Program-made: the position numbers and the translations under genes
Notes under the pieces: generated by a model
The model's input: the letters and a program-made list of their open reading frames with translations, nothing else
Told to the model about the DNA's origin: nothing
Database searches by the model: none
NCBI GenBank assembly: GCA_003552125.1
Contig: PUON01000044.1
Span: forward strand, 1 to 45,991
DNA from: Dehalococcoidia bacterium
GTDB lineage: Bacteria > Chloroflexota > Dehalococcoidia > GIF9 > AB-539-J10
Length of the DNA: 45,991 nucleotides
Reading direction: 5' to 3'
In this document: positions 38,412 through 45,991 of the stretch, piece by piece
How the letters are laid out: every line of letters begins with the position of its first letter
Numbering within the stretch: the stretch's first letter is position 1

Positions 38412-39520
38412 CTGTCAGTATCCTGTATCGAGAAGAGCTTCGCGAATATGACTTCGGGCTTGGACATCCGTTTCGAGGAGATCGGTATGAGATCTTCCCA
38501 CTTGTATTGAAGGAACAGGTGGCCGAGGACGGCAACTATCACATTGTGACCGCGGATACCTGCACCGAGCAAGACCTGCGTCTCATCTGCAGCCAGGCGT
38601 ATATAGATTTCAGCAGGGAGTATTTCAAGGCGGCAAATCTTGGGGAGACGTTCTCCGGCAGTATGGACTTCCCAAAGTTCCACTCGCTTGATAATCTGCC
38701 GCGGGGAAGACCCGGGAAGCTCGAGGAAGCATCTCGCATGATGATCGGGCAGGTCAAGCGGGCCGCCGAACTGGTGATAGACGGCAATGAGGAAATCGTC
38801 ATCTGTATCGGCGGGAACCTTCATCACGCAAAGCCAGATTACGGTGAGGGATTCTGCATCTACAATGATAACGCTTTCGTTGCCATGTATCTACTCGAGA
38901 GATACGGACTGGAACGTATCATGATACTGGACACTGATGCGCATCAAGGGAATGGCACTTGTGAGTACTTCTACGAGGATCCCCGGGTACTATTCGTAGA
39001 CCTTCACCAGGATCCGGCTACGTTGTACCCGGGAGTGGGCTTTGCCAATGACATCGGACACAGGAAGGGTAAGGGTTTTACCATAAACGTGCCCATGCCG
39101 GTGTATGCCGGACTCGATTCCTATCGTGTTGCTTTCGAACAGGTCGTTGAACCTGTGACTCGCGAGTTTAAGCCGCAGGTCATCATTAGAAACGGTGGTT
39201 CTGATCCGCATTTCGCTGATGGTCTCACGAATCTGGGGTTGCCAGTTGCAGGTTTCAAGATGATTGGTGAGAGGATGCGGAACCTGACGCACGAGTGTGG
39301 AACTCGGGTAATTGACATAATCGGTTCGGGCTATAACATTGAGGTACTCCCTTCGGCCTGGCTTGCACTTGTCTCCGGGCTTGGTGATTTTGGCGTCGAG
39401 GTTCAAGAGCCAGTTCCCGTACCGTCGAGATTTGTCCAGGATCTCGTCGCCGATGACACAGCCAAGGCCGTGCAACAGGTGCGTGGCTACTTGAAGGACT
39501 ACTGGCATTGTTTCCGCTAG
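38408..39520 (+). CDS. Histone deacetylase-like / AcuC-like protein deacetylase
   Basis: GGNLHHAKPDYGEGFCIYNDNAFVAMYLLERYGLERIMILDTDAHQGNGTCEYFYEDPRVLFVDLHQDP, NGGSDPH. Confidence 0.9.
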   Translation: MTVSILYREELREYDFGLGHPFRGDRYEIFPLVLKEQVAEDGNYHIVTADTCTEQDLRLICSQAYIDFSREYFKAANLGETFSGSMDFPKFHSLDNLPRGRPGKLEEASRMMIGQVKRAAELVIDGNEEIVICIGGNLHHAKPDYGEGFCIYNDNAFVAMYLLERYGLERIMILDTDAHQGNGTCEYFYEDPRVLFVDLHQDPATLYPGVGFANDIGHRKGKGFTINVPMPVYAGLDSYRVAFEQVVEPVTREFKPQVIIRNGGSDPHFADGLTNLGLPVAGFKMIGERMRNLTHECGTRVIDIIGSGYNIEVLPSAWLALVSGLGDFGVEVQEPVPVPSRFVQDLVADDTAKAVQQVRGYLKDYWHCFR

Positions 39521-39551
39521 GTTGCGGAAACGCATTTGAATGGAGTGTTGT

Positions 39552-39845
39552 GTGGCTGGCAAGAGTACCCGTATAACAGTTGATCTCGGCAGCGATAGTC
39601 TGGTGAAAGCACTGCGCTTCGCCGCCGTGGAACAAGGCCGTACCGTCCGGGATATCGTCGTTGAGGCGCTGAACTTATGGCTCTCTGCGAAGGCATCTGT
39701 CCAGAATGGAACCAGTGGCACAAGTCAAATTGCGGCAGGGGAGAAGACAGGTGACAGGACCTCCAGTGAGCATTCGCAATCGGCGTCAGCTGACAAGGAC
39801 TATCTCACGATGATGGAGAACCTGAACAGATATCGGGGACTGTGA
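39552..39845 (+). CDS. Small ribbon-helix-helix-like protein
   Basis: KSTRITVDLGSDSLVKALRFAAVEQGRTVRDIVVEALNLWL resembles an RHH fold; low-complexity linker follows; GTG start. Confidence 0.6.
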   Translation: MAGKSTRITVDLGSDSLVKALRFAAVEQGRTVRDIVVEALNLWLSAKASVQNGTSGTSQIAAGEKTGDRTSSEHSQSASADKDYLTMMENLNRYRGL

Positions 39846-39887
39846 GGCCGTTTAGATTGCAACTGCGTATCCGCAGGAGGAGAAGAC

Positions 39888-40190
39888 ATGGCGATAGCAG
39901 AGATTACCGTAGTACCTTCCGGAGTTGGCCCATCCGTCAGTTCATACGTAGCCCGCGCACATCGGGTCATTAAGAAACACAGTAAGATCAAGTGTCAGCT
40001 TACACCCATGAGCACCATTCTCGAGGGCGAGTTGGATGATCTTCTGGCCGTCATTCGTGAAATCCACAATAGCACGTTCGATGACCAAGTGAAGCGCGTT
40101 TTGACCCTTGTGAAGATTGATGAGAGGCGCGACAAGGAATTGACGATGCAAGGTAAACTTGACTCGGTTGAGTCCAAGCTCTCCATTTAG
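39888..40190 (+). CDS. MTH1187/YkoF-type thiamine-binding family protein (DUF77)
   Basis: MAIAEITVVPSGVGPSVSSYVARAHRVIKK...CQLTPMSTILEGELDDLLAVIREIHN. Confidence 0.85.
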   Translation: MAIAEITVVPSGVGPSVSSYVARAHRVIKKHSKIKCQLTPMSTILEGELDDLLAVIREIHNSTFDDQVKRVLTLVKIDERRDKELTMQGKLDSVESKLSI

Positions 40191-40334
40191 GAGCGAGACT
40201 CTAACTGGTTTGCCGGGTGAAGGCTTCAGTCGCGCTGGTTTGACTTGTGTGTGACGGCAGGTATATGGTTGTGTCTACACGAGTAAGTCCAACTATCCGG
40301 TAGAGACTGAGGTATGGAAGTCAGGAGAACAGCA

Positions 40335-41465
40335 ATGCCTTCTGCGGACCACATGGAGTGCGCATTATCGCTCGCGAGACTCGCGAACGGGTACTCGAGT
40401 CCCAATCCTGCGGTCGGGGCGGTGGTAGTCAAGGACGGCCAAGTAGTCGGGATGGGCTACACGCAACCCGTCGGTGGGGCTCACGCCGAAGTGGTTGCTC
40501 TGGCACAGGCCGGCGAACGAGCCCGCGGCGCTGCGCTGTATGTGACTCTCGAGCCCTGCTGTCACTTCGGTAGGACGCCCCCGTGCACACGCCTGATCAT
40601 TGATGCTGGCATCACCGAGACGCATGTCGCCCTTGTAGACCCCAATCCGATAGTATGTGGTGCCGGCGTGGCTGAGCTTAACGCCGCAGGCATCAAGACG
40701 TATGTTGGTGCGCACGAGGCGGATGCCCGTGAGATCAACGAGGCGTATCTTAAGTACATGGCTACGGGTCTTCCATTTGTGATTGCCAAGTTCGCAATGA
40801 GTCTGGACGGAAAGATTGCAACGAAGACGGGAGACTCACACTGGATCAGTAATGAACAGGCCCGATGCTACGTGCACGGAATACGACACACGGTTGACGC
40901 AATAATGATTGGCGTGAACACACTCATCACTGACGATCCAAAGCTCACCGCACGCGGATGTGGCGGTAAGAGTGGATCCATGGCGCGACAGCCTCTTCGT
41001 GTCATTGTTGATGGAACTGGTCGCACTCCTCCTGAGGCAAAAGTGTTTTCGCAGCCGGGTCGCACACTTGTGGCGTGGACGGAGCCCGTAAATGAGGAGA
41101 AGAAGCGACAGTTCGAGGATATGGGGGTCGAAGTGGTAGTGCTGCCAGGTGGGTCGGGGCTTGTGAAGCTTGACGATGTGCTTCGGACTATCGCAGAACG
41201 ACAGATTTCAACAGTATTGCTCGAGGGTGGCAGTGAACTGCTTGGCTATGCGTTTGATCATGACCTGGTGGACAAGGTCCTGGCATTCATCGCCCCTATG
41301 ATCATTGGTGGGGCCGAGGGACGCACCGCGGTAGGTGGTGTGGGCGCGCAGACTATAGGAGAGGCACTGCCGCTTGAGCGCGTAGATGTGAAGCGTTTCG
41401 CTGACAACGTGCTTGTCAGTGGATATGTAAAGAAGTCGGCGGCCGGCCTATGTTCAGCGGCATAG
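40335..41465 (+). CDS. ribD: Bifunctional diaminohydroxyphosphoribosylaminopyrimidine deaminase / uracil reductase
   Basis: SPNPAVGAVVVKDGQVVGMG, HAEVVAL, TLEPCCHFGRTPPC, KFAMSLDGKIAT. Confidence 0.96.
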   Translation: MPSADHMECALSLARLANGYSSPNPAVGAVVVKDGQVVGMGYTQPVGGAHAEVVALAQAGERARGAALYVTLEPCCHFGRTPPCTRLIIDAGITETHVALVDPNPIVCGAGVAELNAAGIKTYVGAHEADAREINEAYLKYMATGLPFVIAKFAMSLDGKIATKTGDSHWISNEQARCYVHGIRHTVDAIMIGVNTLITDDPKLTARGCGGKSGSMARQPLRVIVDGTGRTPPEAKVFSQPGRTLVAWTEPVNEEKKRQFEDMGVEVVVLPGGSGLVKLDDVLRTIAERQISTVLLEGGSELLGYAFDHDLVDKVLAFIAPMIIGGAEGRTAVGGVGAQTIGEALPLERVDVKRFADNVLVSGYVKKSAAGLCSAA

Positions 41466-42076
41466 TCGAGGAGATCGGCACACTCCGAGAGCTTGGCTCG
41501 TCCCACCTGACGATCGACTCTCGCACTATTCTCTCGGATACCAGGATTAGTGACAGCATCTCCGTCAGTGGTGTGTGCCTCACCGTGTCCGACATAGGAG
41601 AGAACTGGTTCCGCGCTGATGTGATGCCCGAAACGCTGCGGCGGAGCAACCTCGGAAGACTGAGTCCGGGTGATCGAGTGAATCTGGAGCGAGCGGTGAC
41701 TCCCACCACTCGGCTTGGCGGGCACTTCGTGCTCGGGCACGTTGACGGTGTTGGCAGAATTGCCGCGCTTGTGCCAGAGGATCGCGCCATAGTCGTTAGT
41801 ATTCAGGCTCCCGTGGCTGTAATGCGCTATATCGCGCTGAAAGGTTCCATTGCCATTGACGGGGTGAGCCTGACGGTCGCCGGGCTGGAACAGGATTCGT
41901 TTTCTGTATCGCTGGTGGCCTATACTTCCAAACAGACGACACTGGGTACTGCGCGCCTGGGACAGGTTGTTAACCTTGAAGTCGACGTACTCGCGCGATA
42001 CATCGAACGTCTGCAGCAGTCGGTGGAGGGCGACACCGGTGTAACCTGGGAGTTGTTGCGCGGGCTAGGCTACTGA
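41450..42076 (+). CDS. ribE: Riboflavin synthase alpha chain
   Basis: MFSGIVEEIGTL, SVSGVCLTV, GHFVLGHVDGVG, SIAIDGVSLTV. Confidence 0.97.
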   Translation: MFSGIVEEIGTLRELGSSHLTIDSRTILSDTRISDSISVSGVCLTVSDIGENWFRADVMPETLRRSNLGRLSPGDRVNLERAVTPTTRLGGHFVLGHVDGVGRIAALVPEDRAIVVSIQAPVAVMRYIALKGSIAIDGVSLTVAGLEQDSFSVSLVAYTSKQTTLGTARLGQVVNLEVDVLARYIERLQQSVEGDTGVTWELLRGLGY

Positions 42077-42094
42077 AGAGAGGACGGTTAATCA

Positions 42095-43321
42095 ATGCTT
42101 GCATGTATTGAAGACGCTTTGCAAGACATCAGGGATGGACGCTGCGTCATCATCGTCGATGACGAGAATCGGGAGAACGAAGGGGATCTCGCCATCGCTG
42201 CCGAGGCTGTGACCCCCGAGATAGTGAATTTCATGGCTCGCGAGGGGCGAGGACTGATCTGCCTGCCCATTATCGGCGAACGATTGGACGAGCTGGGCAT
42301 CCCGCTGATGGTGCAGGACAACACGTCCAAGAATTGCACTGCGTTTACTGTTTCCGTGGAGGCGATGACGGGGGTGTCGACCGGTATCTCAGCCAGAGAC
42401 AGGGCAACGACCATCAAAACCATTCTCGCACCTCATACCACGGCGGCTGATATTGCCCGGCCCGGTCACGTATTTCCCATTCGCGCTCGTGAGGGCGGCG
42501 TTCTCGCTCGTGCGGGACACACGGAGGCGATCGTAGATCTCGCGCGGATGGCCGGATTCTATCCCGCGGGCGTTATTTGTGAGATTATGAACGATGATGG
42601 CACCATGGCACGGTTGCCTCAATTGCAGCGGGTCGCCGAAACACACGGGCTGAAGATCATCGCTATACGCGACCTCATCGCGTATCGTTACCGCCATGAG
42701 TCCCTGGTCAGGCGTGTGGCCGAGGCACGACTCCCAACCCGCTATGGGGAGTTCCTTGCGATCGCGTTTAAGAGCAGTGTTGACTCGAATGAGCATGTCG
42801 CGCTGGTTCTCGGGGACGTAACCGGCAGCGAACCAGTTCTCGTTAGGGTCCACAGTGAGTGTCTCACAGGCGACGTTTTCGGAAGCTGTCGCTGTGATTG
42901 TGGCGATCAAATCGATTTCGCCCTCAAGAGAATTGGTGAGGAGGGAGCAGGTGTCCTCCTGTATATGCGCCAGGAAGGCAGAGGCATCGGGTTTCACAAC
43001 AAACTGAAGGCCTATCAGTTGCAAGATCAGGGGATGGACACTGTAGAGGCGAATCTGGCTCTCGGATTTGCTGCTGATCTACGTGACTACGGGGTTGGTG
43101 CTCAGATAATGGTGAACCTTGGGTTGCGTAAGATACGACTTCTGACGAACAATCCTCGGAAGGTTGTGGGTTTGGAGAGCTACGGACTCGAAATCATCCA
43201 GACTCTGCCTGTAATCGTCGAATGCAACTCATACAACGAACGTTACCTTAGAACCAAGCAGGAGAAACTGGGGCACCAGCTTGGCATCTGCGAGGAGGAG
43301 AAGAATGGCCAAGTCGTTTGA
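42095..43321 (+). CDS. ribBA: Bifunctional DHBP synthase / GTP cyclohydrolase II
   Basis: [59 protein letters not shown]. Confidence 0.97.
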   Translation: MLACIEDALQDIRDGRCVIIVDDENRENEGDLAIAAEAVTPEIVNFMAREGRGLICLPIIGERLDELGIPLMVQDNTSKNCTAFTVSVEAMTGVSTGISARDRATTIKTILAPHTTAADIARPGHVFPIRAREGGVLARAGHTEAIVDLARMAGFYPAGVICEIMNDDGTMARLPQLQRVAETHGLKIIAIRDLIAYRYRHESLVRRVAEARLPTRYGEFLAIAFKSSVDSNEHVALVLGDVTGSEPVLVRVHSECLTGDVFGSCRCDCGDQIDFALKRIGEEGAGVLLYMRQEGRGIGFHNKLKAYQLQDQGMDTVEANLALGFAADLRDYGVGAQIMVNLGLRKIRLLTNNPRKVVGLESYGLEIIQTLPVIVECNSYNERYLRTKQEKLGHQLGICEEEKNGQVV

Positions 43322-43772
43322 AGGTATGCTCACAGGTGATGGACTGCGATTTGCAATAGTCACCGCCCGATTTAACGAGCTGATTACGCTTAGACTTGTT
43401 GAGGGCGCAAAGGACGGGCTGAAGCGCCACGGCGTAGCAGACGAGGCAGTGGACCTCGCCTGGTGTCCCGGCTGCCTCGAGATTCCGCTCGTAGCGAAGG
43501 TCCTTGCTGCTTCAGCCAACTACGACGCGGTCATCTGCCTCGGAGCCGTGATTCGCGGCGGCACGCCTCACTTCGATTACGTGGCTGCGGAGGTGAACAA
43601 GGGCATCGCGAAAGTGTCACTTGACAGTGGGCTTCCCATTGTCCAAGGAGTGATAACCGCCGATACGTTGGAGCAGGCAATCCAGCGAGCGGGTGCCAAA
43701 GACGGCAACCGTGGTTTTGTGGCTGCCGTCAGCGCCATCGAGATGGCGAACCTGATGCGCGCTATTCGATGA
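43305..43772 (+). CDS. ribH: 6,7-dimethyl-8-ribityllumazine synthase
   Basis: [51 protein letters not shown]. Confidence 0.97.
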   Translation: MAKSFEGMLTGDGLRFAIVTARFNELITLRLVEGAKDGLKRHGVADEAVDLAWCPGCLEIPLVAKVLAASANYDAVICLGAVIRGGTPHFDYVAAEVNKGIAKVSLDSGLPIVQGVITADTLEQAIQRAGAKDGNRGFVAAVSAIEMANLMRAIR

Positions 43773-44019
43773 CCTTGTAAACGTGATCTCCTTTGCGTAC
43801 GCGATCGGGTACCTTGATGCCGATGAGGTCTCCGTCATTAGCTTCCGCCACCGCATTATGCTCGATCTGGATCGATGACAGTACGAACTCCAGATCTGTC
43901 GTTGCACCCTTGATGCGGACAAGGTCCCCCTTCTTCAAGCTGCCGTGCAGTTCCACTCCCGCCACCACCGGTTTGGCGAAGAAATCCGATATTCGACCTA
44001 CCTCAATCTCCTGCATCAC
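43762..44019 (-). CDS. Stand-alone translation elongation factor-like protein (EF-Tu domain 2-like beta-barrel)
   Basis: [67 protein letters not shown]; overlaps ribH end by 11 bp. Confidence 0.8.
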   Translation of the reverse strand: MMQEIEVGRISDFFAKPVVAGVELHGSLKKGDLVRIKGATTDLEFVLSSIQIEHNAVAEANDGDLIGIKVPDRVRKGDHVYKVIE

Positions 44020-44142
44020 ACACCTCCTTGCTGTGCCCTCCTTGGGACATGTAATGTAGCACTGTCAGTCGGGAGGCGCAATGAGTATCCGATTCCTAAT
44101 GTTGCACGAACTGTCACGAGCGTGCAGTCCCGCAATGGTACC

Positions 44143-44171
44143 TTGACAGGGGATATGGTGCTACCTATCAT
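44143..44171 (+). promoter_or_regulatory. Near-consensus sigma70 promoter
   Basis: TTGACA-N17-TATCAT upstream of the 44213 gene. Confidence 0.7.
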
Positions 44172-44212
44172 TAGCTTTGCATCGGATACCCAATGTATTG
44201 GAGGTCACAGGT

Positions 44213-44536
44213 ATGATGGTTGAGAAGAAGCGCCAGACACCTTACACGTGGGAAGAAGTCTTCTCTTTTGATAGGCTGAAGCGGACCATGGTATCGCGCG
44301 TACTCGAAAACGTCGAAGCCATGTGTGAAGGTAATGAACCGGTTACGCCGGATGAAATCAACAAGGTGATTAAGGACGAGTGGGAGGATGTGAAGCGTGC
44401 GGTCAGATCGTCTCCCGCGGCGCGTGAATCCTTTCGAAAGTATCTGGAGAAGACGGTATCGGAGAAGGTCGATACGCTCATTCAGCAGGACAAGCCAGAG
44501 CTTGAGTCACTTGGCGTGGTTGAGAGGAGTTTGTAG
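44213..44536 (+). CDS. Hypothetical protein, charged and helical
   Basis: MMVEKKRQTPYTWEEVFSFDRLKRTMVSRVLENVEAMCEG..., strong upstream promoter; family not recognised. Confidence 0.65.
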   Translation: MMVEKKRQTPYTWEEVFSFDRLKRTMVSRVLENVEAMCEGNEPVTPDEINKVIKDEWEDVKRAVRSSPAARESFRKYLEKTVSEKVDTLIQQDKPELESLGVVERSL

Positions 44537-44538
44537 CC

Positions 44539-44784
44539 TTGGCAGATAAACGAGGCCGCGAGAAGGGCTCGAGTGGTGTTTCTCAGGGTCATGCAGAGCT
44601 TGAGCAGATCGCACGTCGAGTCAAGATGCTTGATGATCGACTGGACAATCTCGACTCGATTGTTACAACTCTGGTGCAGCGTGTCATGGACAAACCTCTC
44701 ACCATTGAACTGACCTGCCCGAAGTGTTCACAGCAGATCGAGATCAACGTAACGAGCAGCAGCCGCATGCGAGGTGGAATCTAG
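44539..44784 (+). CDS. Hypothetical small coiled-coil protein with C-terminal CPKC motif
   Basis: ELEQIARRVKMLDDRLDNLDSIVTTLVQRVMDKPLTIELTCPKCSQQIEINV; TTG start 2 nt after the upstream stop. Confidence 0.6.
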   Translation: MADKRGREKGSSGVSQGHAELEQIARRVKMLDDRLDNLDSIVTTLVQRVMDKPLTIELTCPKCSQQIEINVTSSSRMRGGI

Positions 44785-44843
44785 GGCGGATAGTTCTAAC
44801 GACTACGGGACTGATCAGAGTTCCGAGCTCCAGGGCATGGCGG

Positions 44844-45152
44844 CTACTTCACAGGGTGGTTCACAAGGGCTCCCGCCACACGCGCCGCGAGCCACGGTGC
44901 AATCGGATCATTGTTCGTATCAAATGCTTCAACCTCGAATCCCGGCAGGTCTGGCAGTTCGTGTGCCGTATTATCGTTGATCAGGATCTGGTGATTCAGA
45001 AGCGCCTTCTCAACCAATTGAGTGGCTGCGACAAGATTGCCAGTACCTTCCTCGGTGTCCGGAATACCCCTTAGAACGTACATCCGCCCGTCGTCTCCCC
45101 GAATAGTGCCGGGGCTGACTACTTCGTGTACAGTGAGTCTACGGGTATCCAT
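44844..45152 (-). CDS. Hypothetical protein
   Basis: MDTRRLTVHEVVSPGTIRGDDGRMYVLRGIPDTEEGTGNLVAATQLVEKALLNHQI...; GGAGG RBS; family not recognised. Confidence 0.6.
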   Translation of the reverse strand: MDTRRLTVHEVVSPGTIRGDDGRMYVLRGIPDTEEGTGNLVAATQLVEKALLNHQILINDNTAHELPDLPGFEVEAFDTNNDPIAPWLAARVAGALVNHPVK

Positions 45153-45991
45153 TTCGTCCTCCTGTCTTGGTCATTGACGATTGTACCTGTATCATCGCAT
45201 ATGGGCAACGTGCAGCCATCGGAATCTGTGGTAATGCGAAACCGTCTTCACTGATGAACACGAGTTTACATAACCTCTTGTTCATTACATTATCGATCAT
45301 TCCTGAACGATCGGCATCCGTGTGGACTGAGTGTGTCACATGAAGCCGAAGTCGACTAGCAGGTGTGCAGAAATGATCGGCCTCACCGAAATTCGTAACC
45401 AGCTTAGGGAAGAGCTTCCGAGCACACAGCGACGAATGATGACCGATAGTCTTCGATCCACAACCACCCGGGCAGCGACTACCCTATGAGGAATAAGTGA
45501 GACCTGCGAGCGGCCTCCGGACCTCACCCGGTGACGCCAGGGCGGCGACGCCGAACCGACTGGCAGAGTCGTAACCCGGGAGCGCCGAAGGCGCCTGCGC
45601 GGGTCGGAAAGAGGCGCCACCGCCGATGGAAGTGCGAGCAGAGGATACTGACTGACAAGAGAATCGCGCAGAATCACGAAAACCGGGCGAAAACGATCTC
45701 ACATGATGTTTTGGGTCGGACAGATGGGTTTTCTGCATTCCGGCTGACGGCGTCCGGCGCCAATCCATGATTGTCAACATAATCAGTCTGACCCATCAGG
45801 ATGTGTTGGACCAGGGCACGGTTGTCGGCGGGGGTCCCAGAGTGTCAGGGCATGCGAGCTGGATGCCGGAATTGCTCCAGGGAAGCCAAGCATGCAACAC
45901 AGTGATGTAGGCGATGGGCAATAGGATGGGATCAGGTTGATATCGAATAGTGACAGCGTATACTCCACCATCGTTTCCGCGCCACAGACGA

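Noticed and set aside
45783-45990. Minus-strand reading frames at the right edge (45783-45971 ORF and an open frame 45796-45990)
   Set aside because: Two frames compete, neither has a recognisable family or clear codon bias, and the region is cut by the window edge
1-45991. CRISPR arrays, IS elements, prophage, toxin-antitoxin or defence islands
   Set aside because: No repeat-spacer pattern, transposase, integrase or phage genes recognised; the RHH-like protein at 39552 has no toxin partner

Overview
The window is about 46 kb of gene-dense bacterial chromosome. Protein flavour and gene order suggest Chloroflexota/Dehalococcoidia (SAR202-like); this is inference, as no rRNA is present. In order it holds: a partial divergent gene; a TRAP transporter (SBP with a Pro-Thr tether, small and large permeases); a ketopantoate-type cluster (two tandem PanB paralogs plus a Rossmann/DUF2520-like reductase) divergent from ilvD; an MgtC-like protein; an acyl-CoA module (acetyl-CoA hydrolase/transferase fused to GNAT, ADP-forming acyl-CoA synthetase, BioD-like/DRTGG protein); rtcB plus archease; tRNA-Val, thrS, infC, rpmI, rplT, pheS, pheT; a minus-strand rpsB-tsf-frr-cdsA-dxr-rseP-ispG-proS block lacking pyrH and uppS; tRNA-Arg; small zinc proteins; pgk-tpiA-miaA-dapF-dapL-hflX; an HDAC-like deacetylase preceded by an apparent decayed gene; RHH and thiamine-binding-like proteins; ribD-ribE-ribBA-ribH; and a tail of small unknown proteins ending in an unexplained GC-rich, hairpin-rich segment. 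The main second-look items are a CIRCE-like element plus an RBS-sequestering hairpin before a small Cys/His-rich acidic protein, the acyl-CoA/GNAT/DRTGG module, the doubled PanB cluster, the decayed gene upstream of the deacetylase, and the missing pyrH/uppS. No CRISPR array, intact IS element, phage or defence system was recognised.
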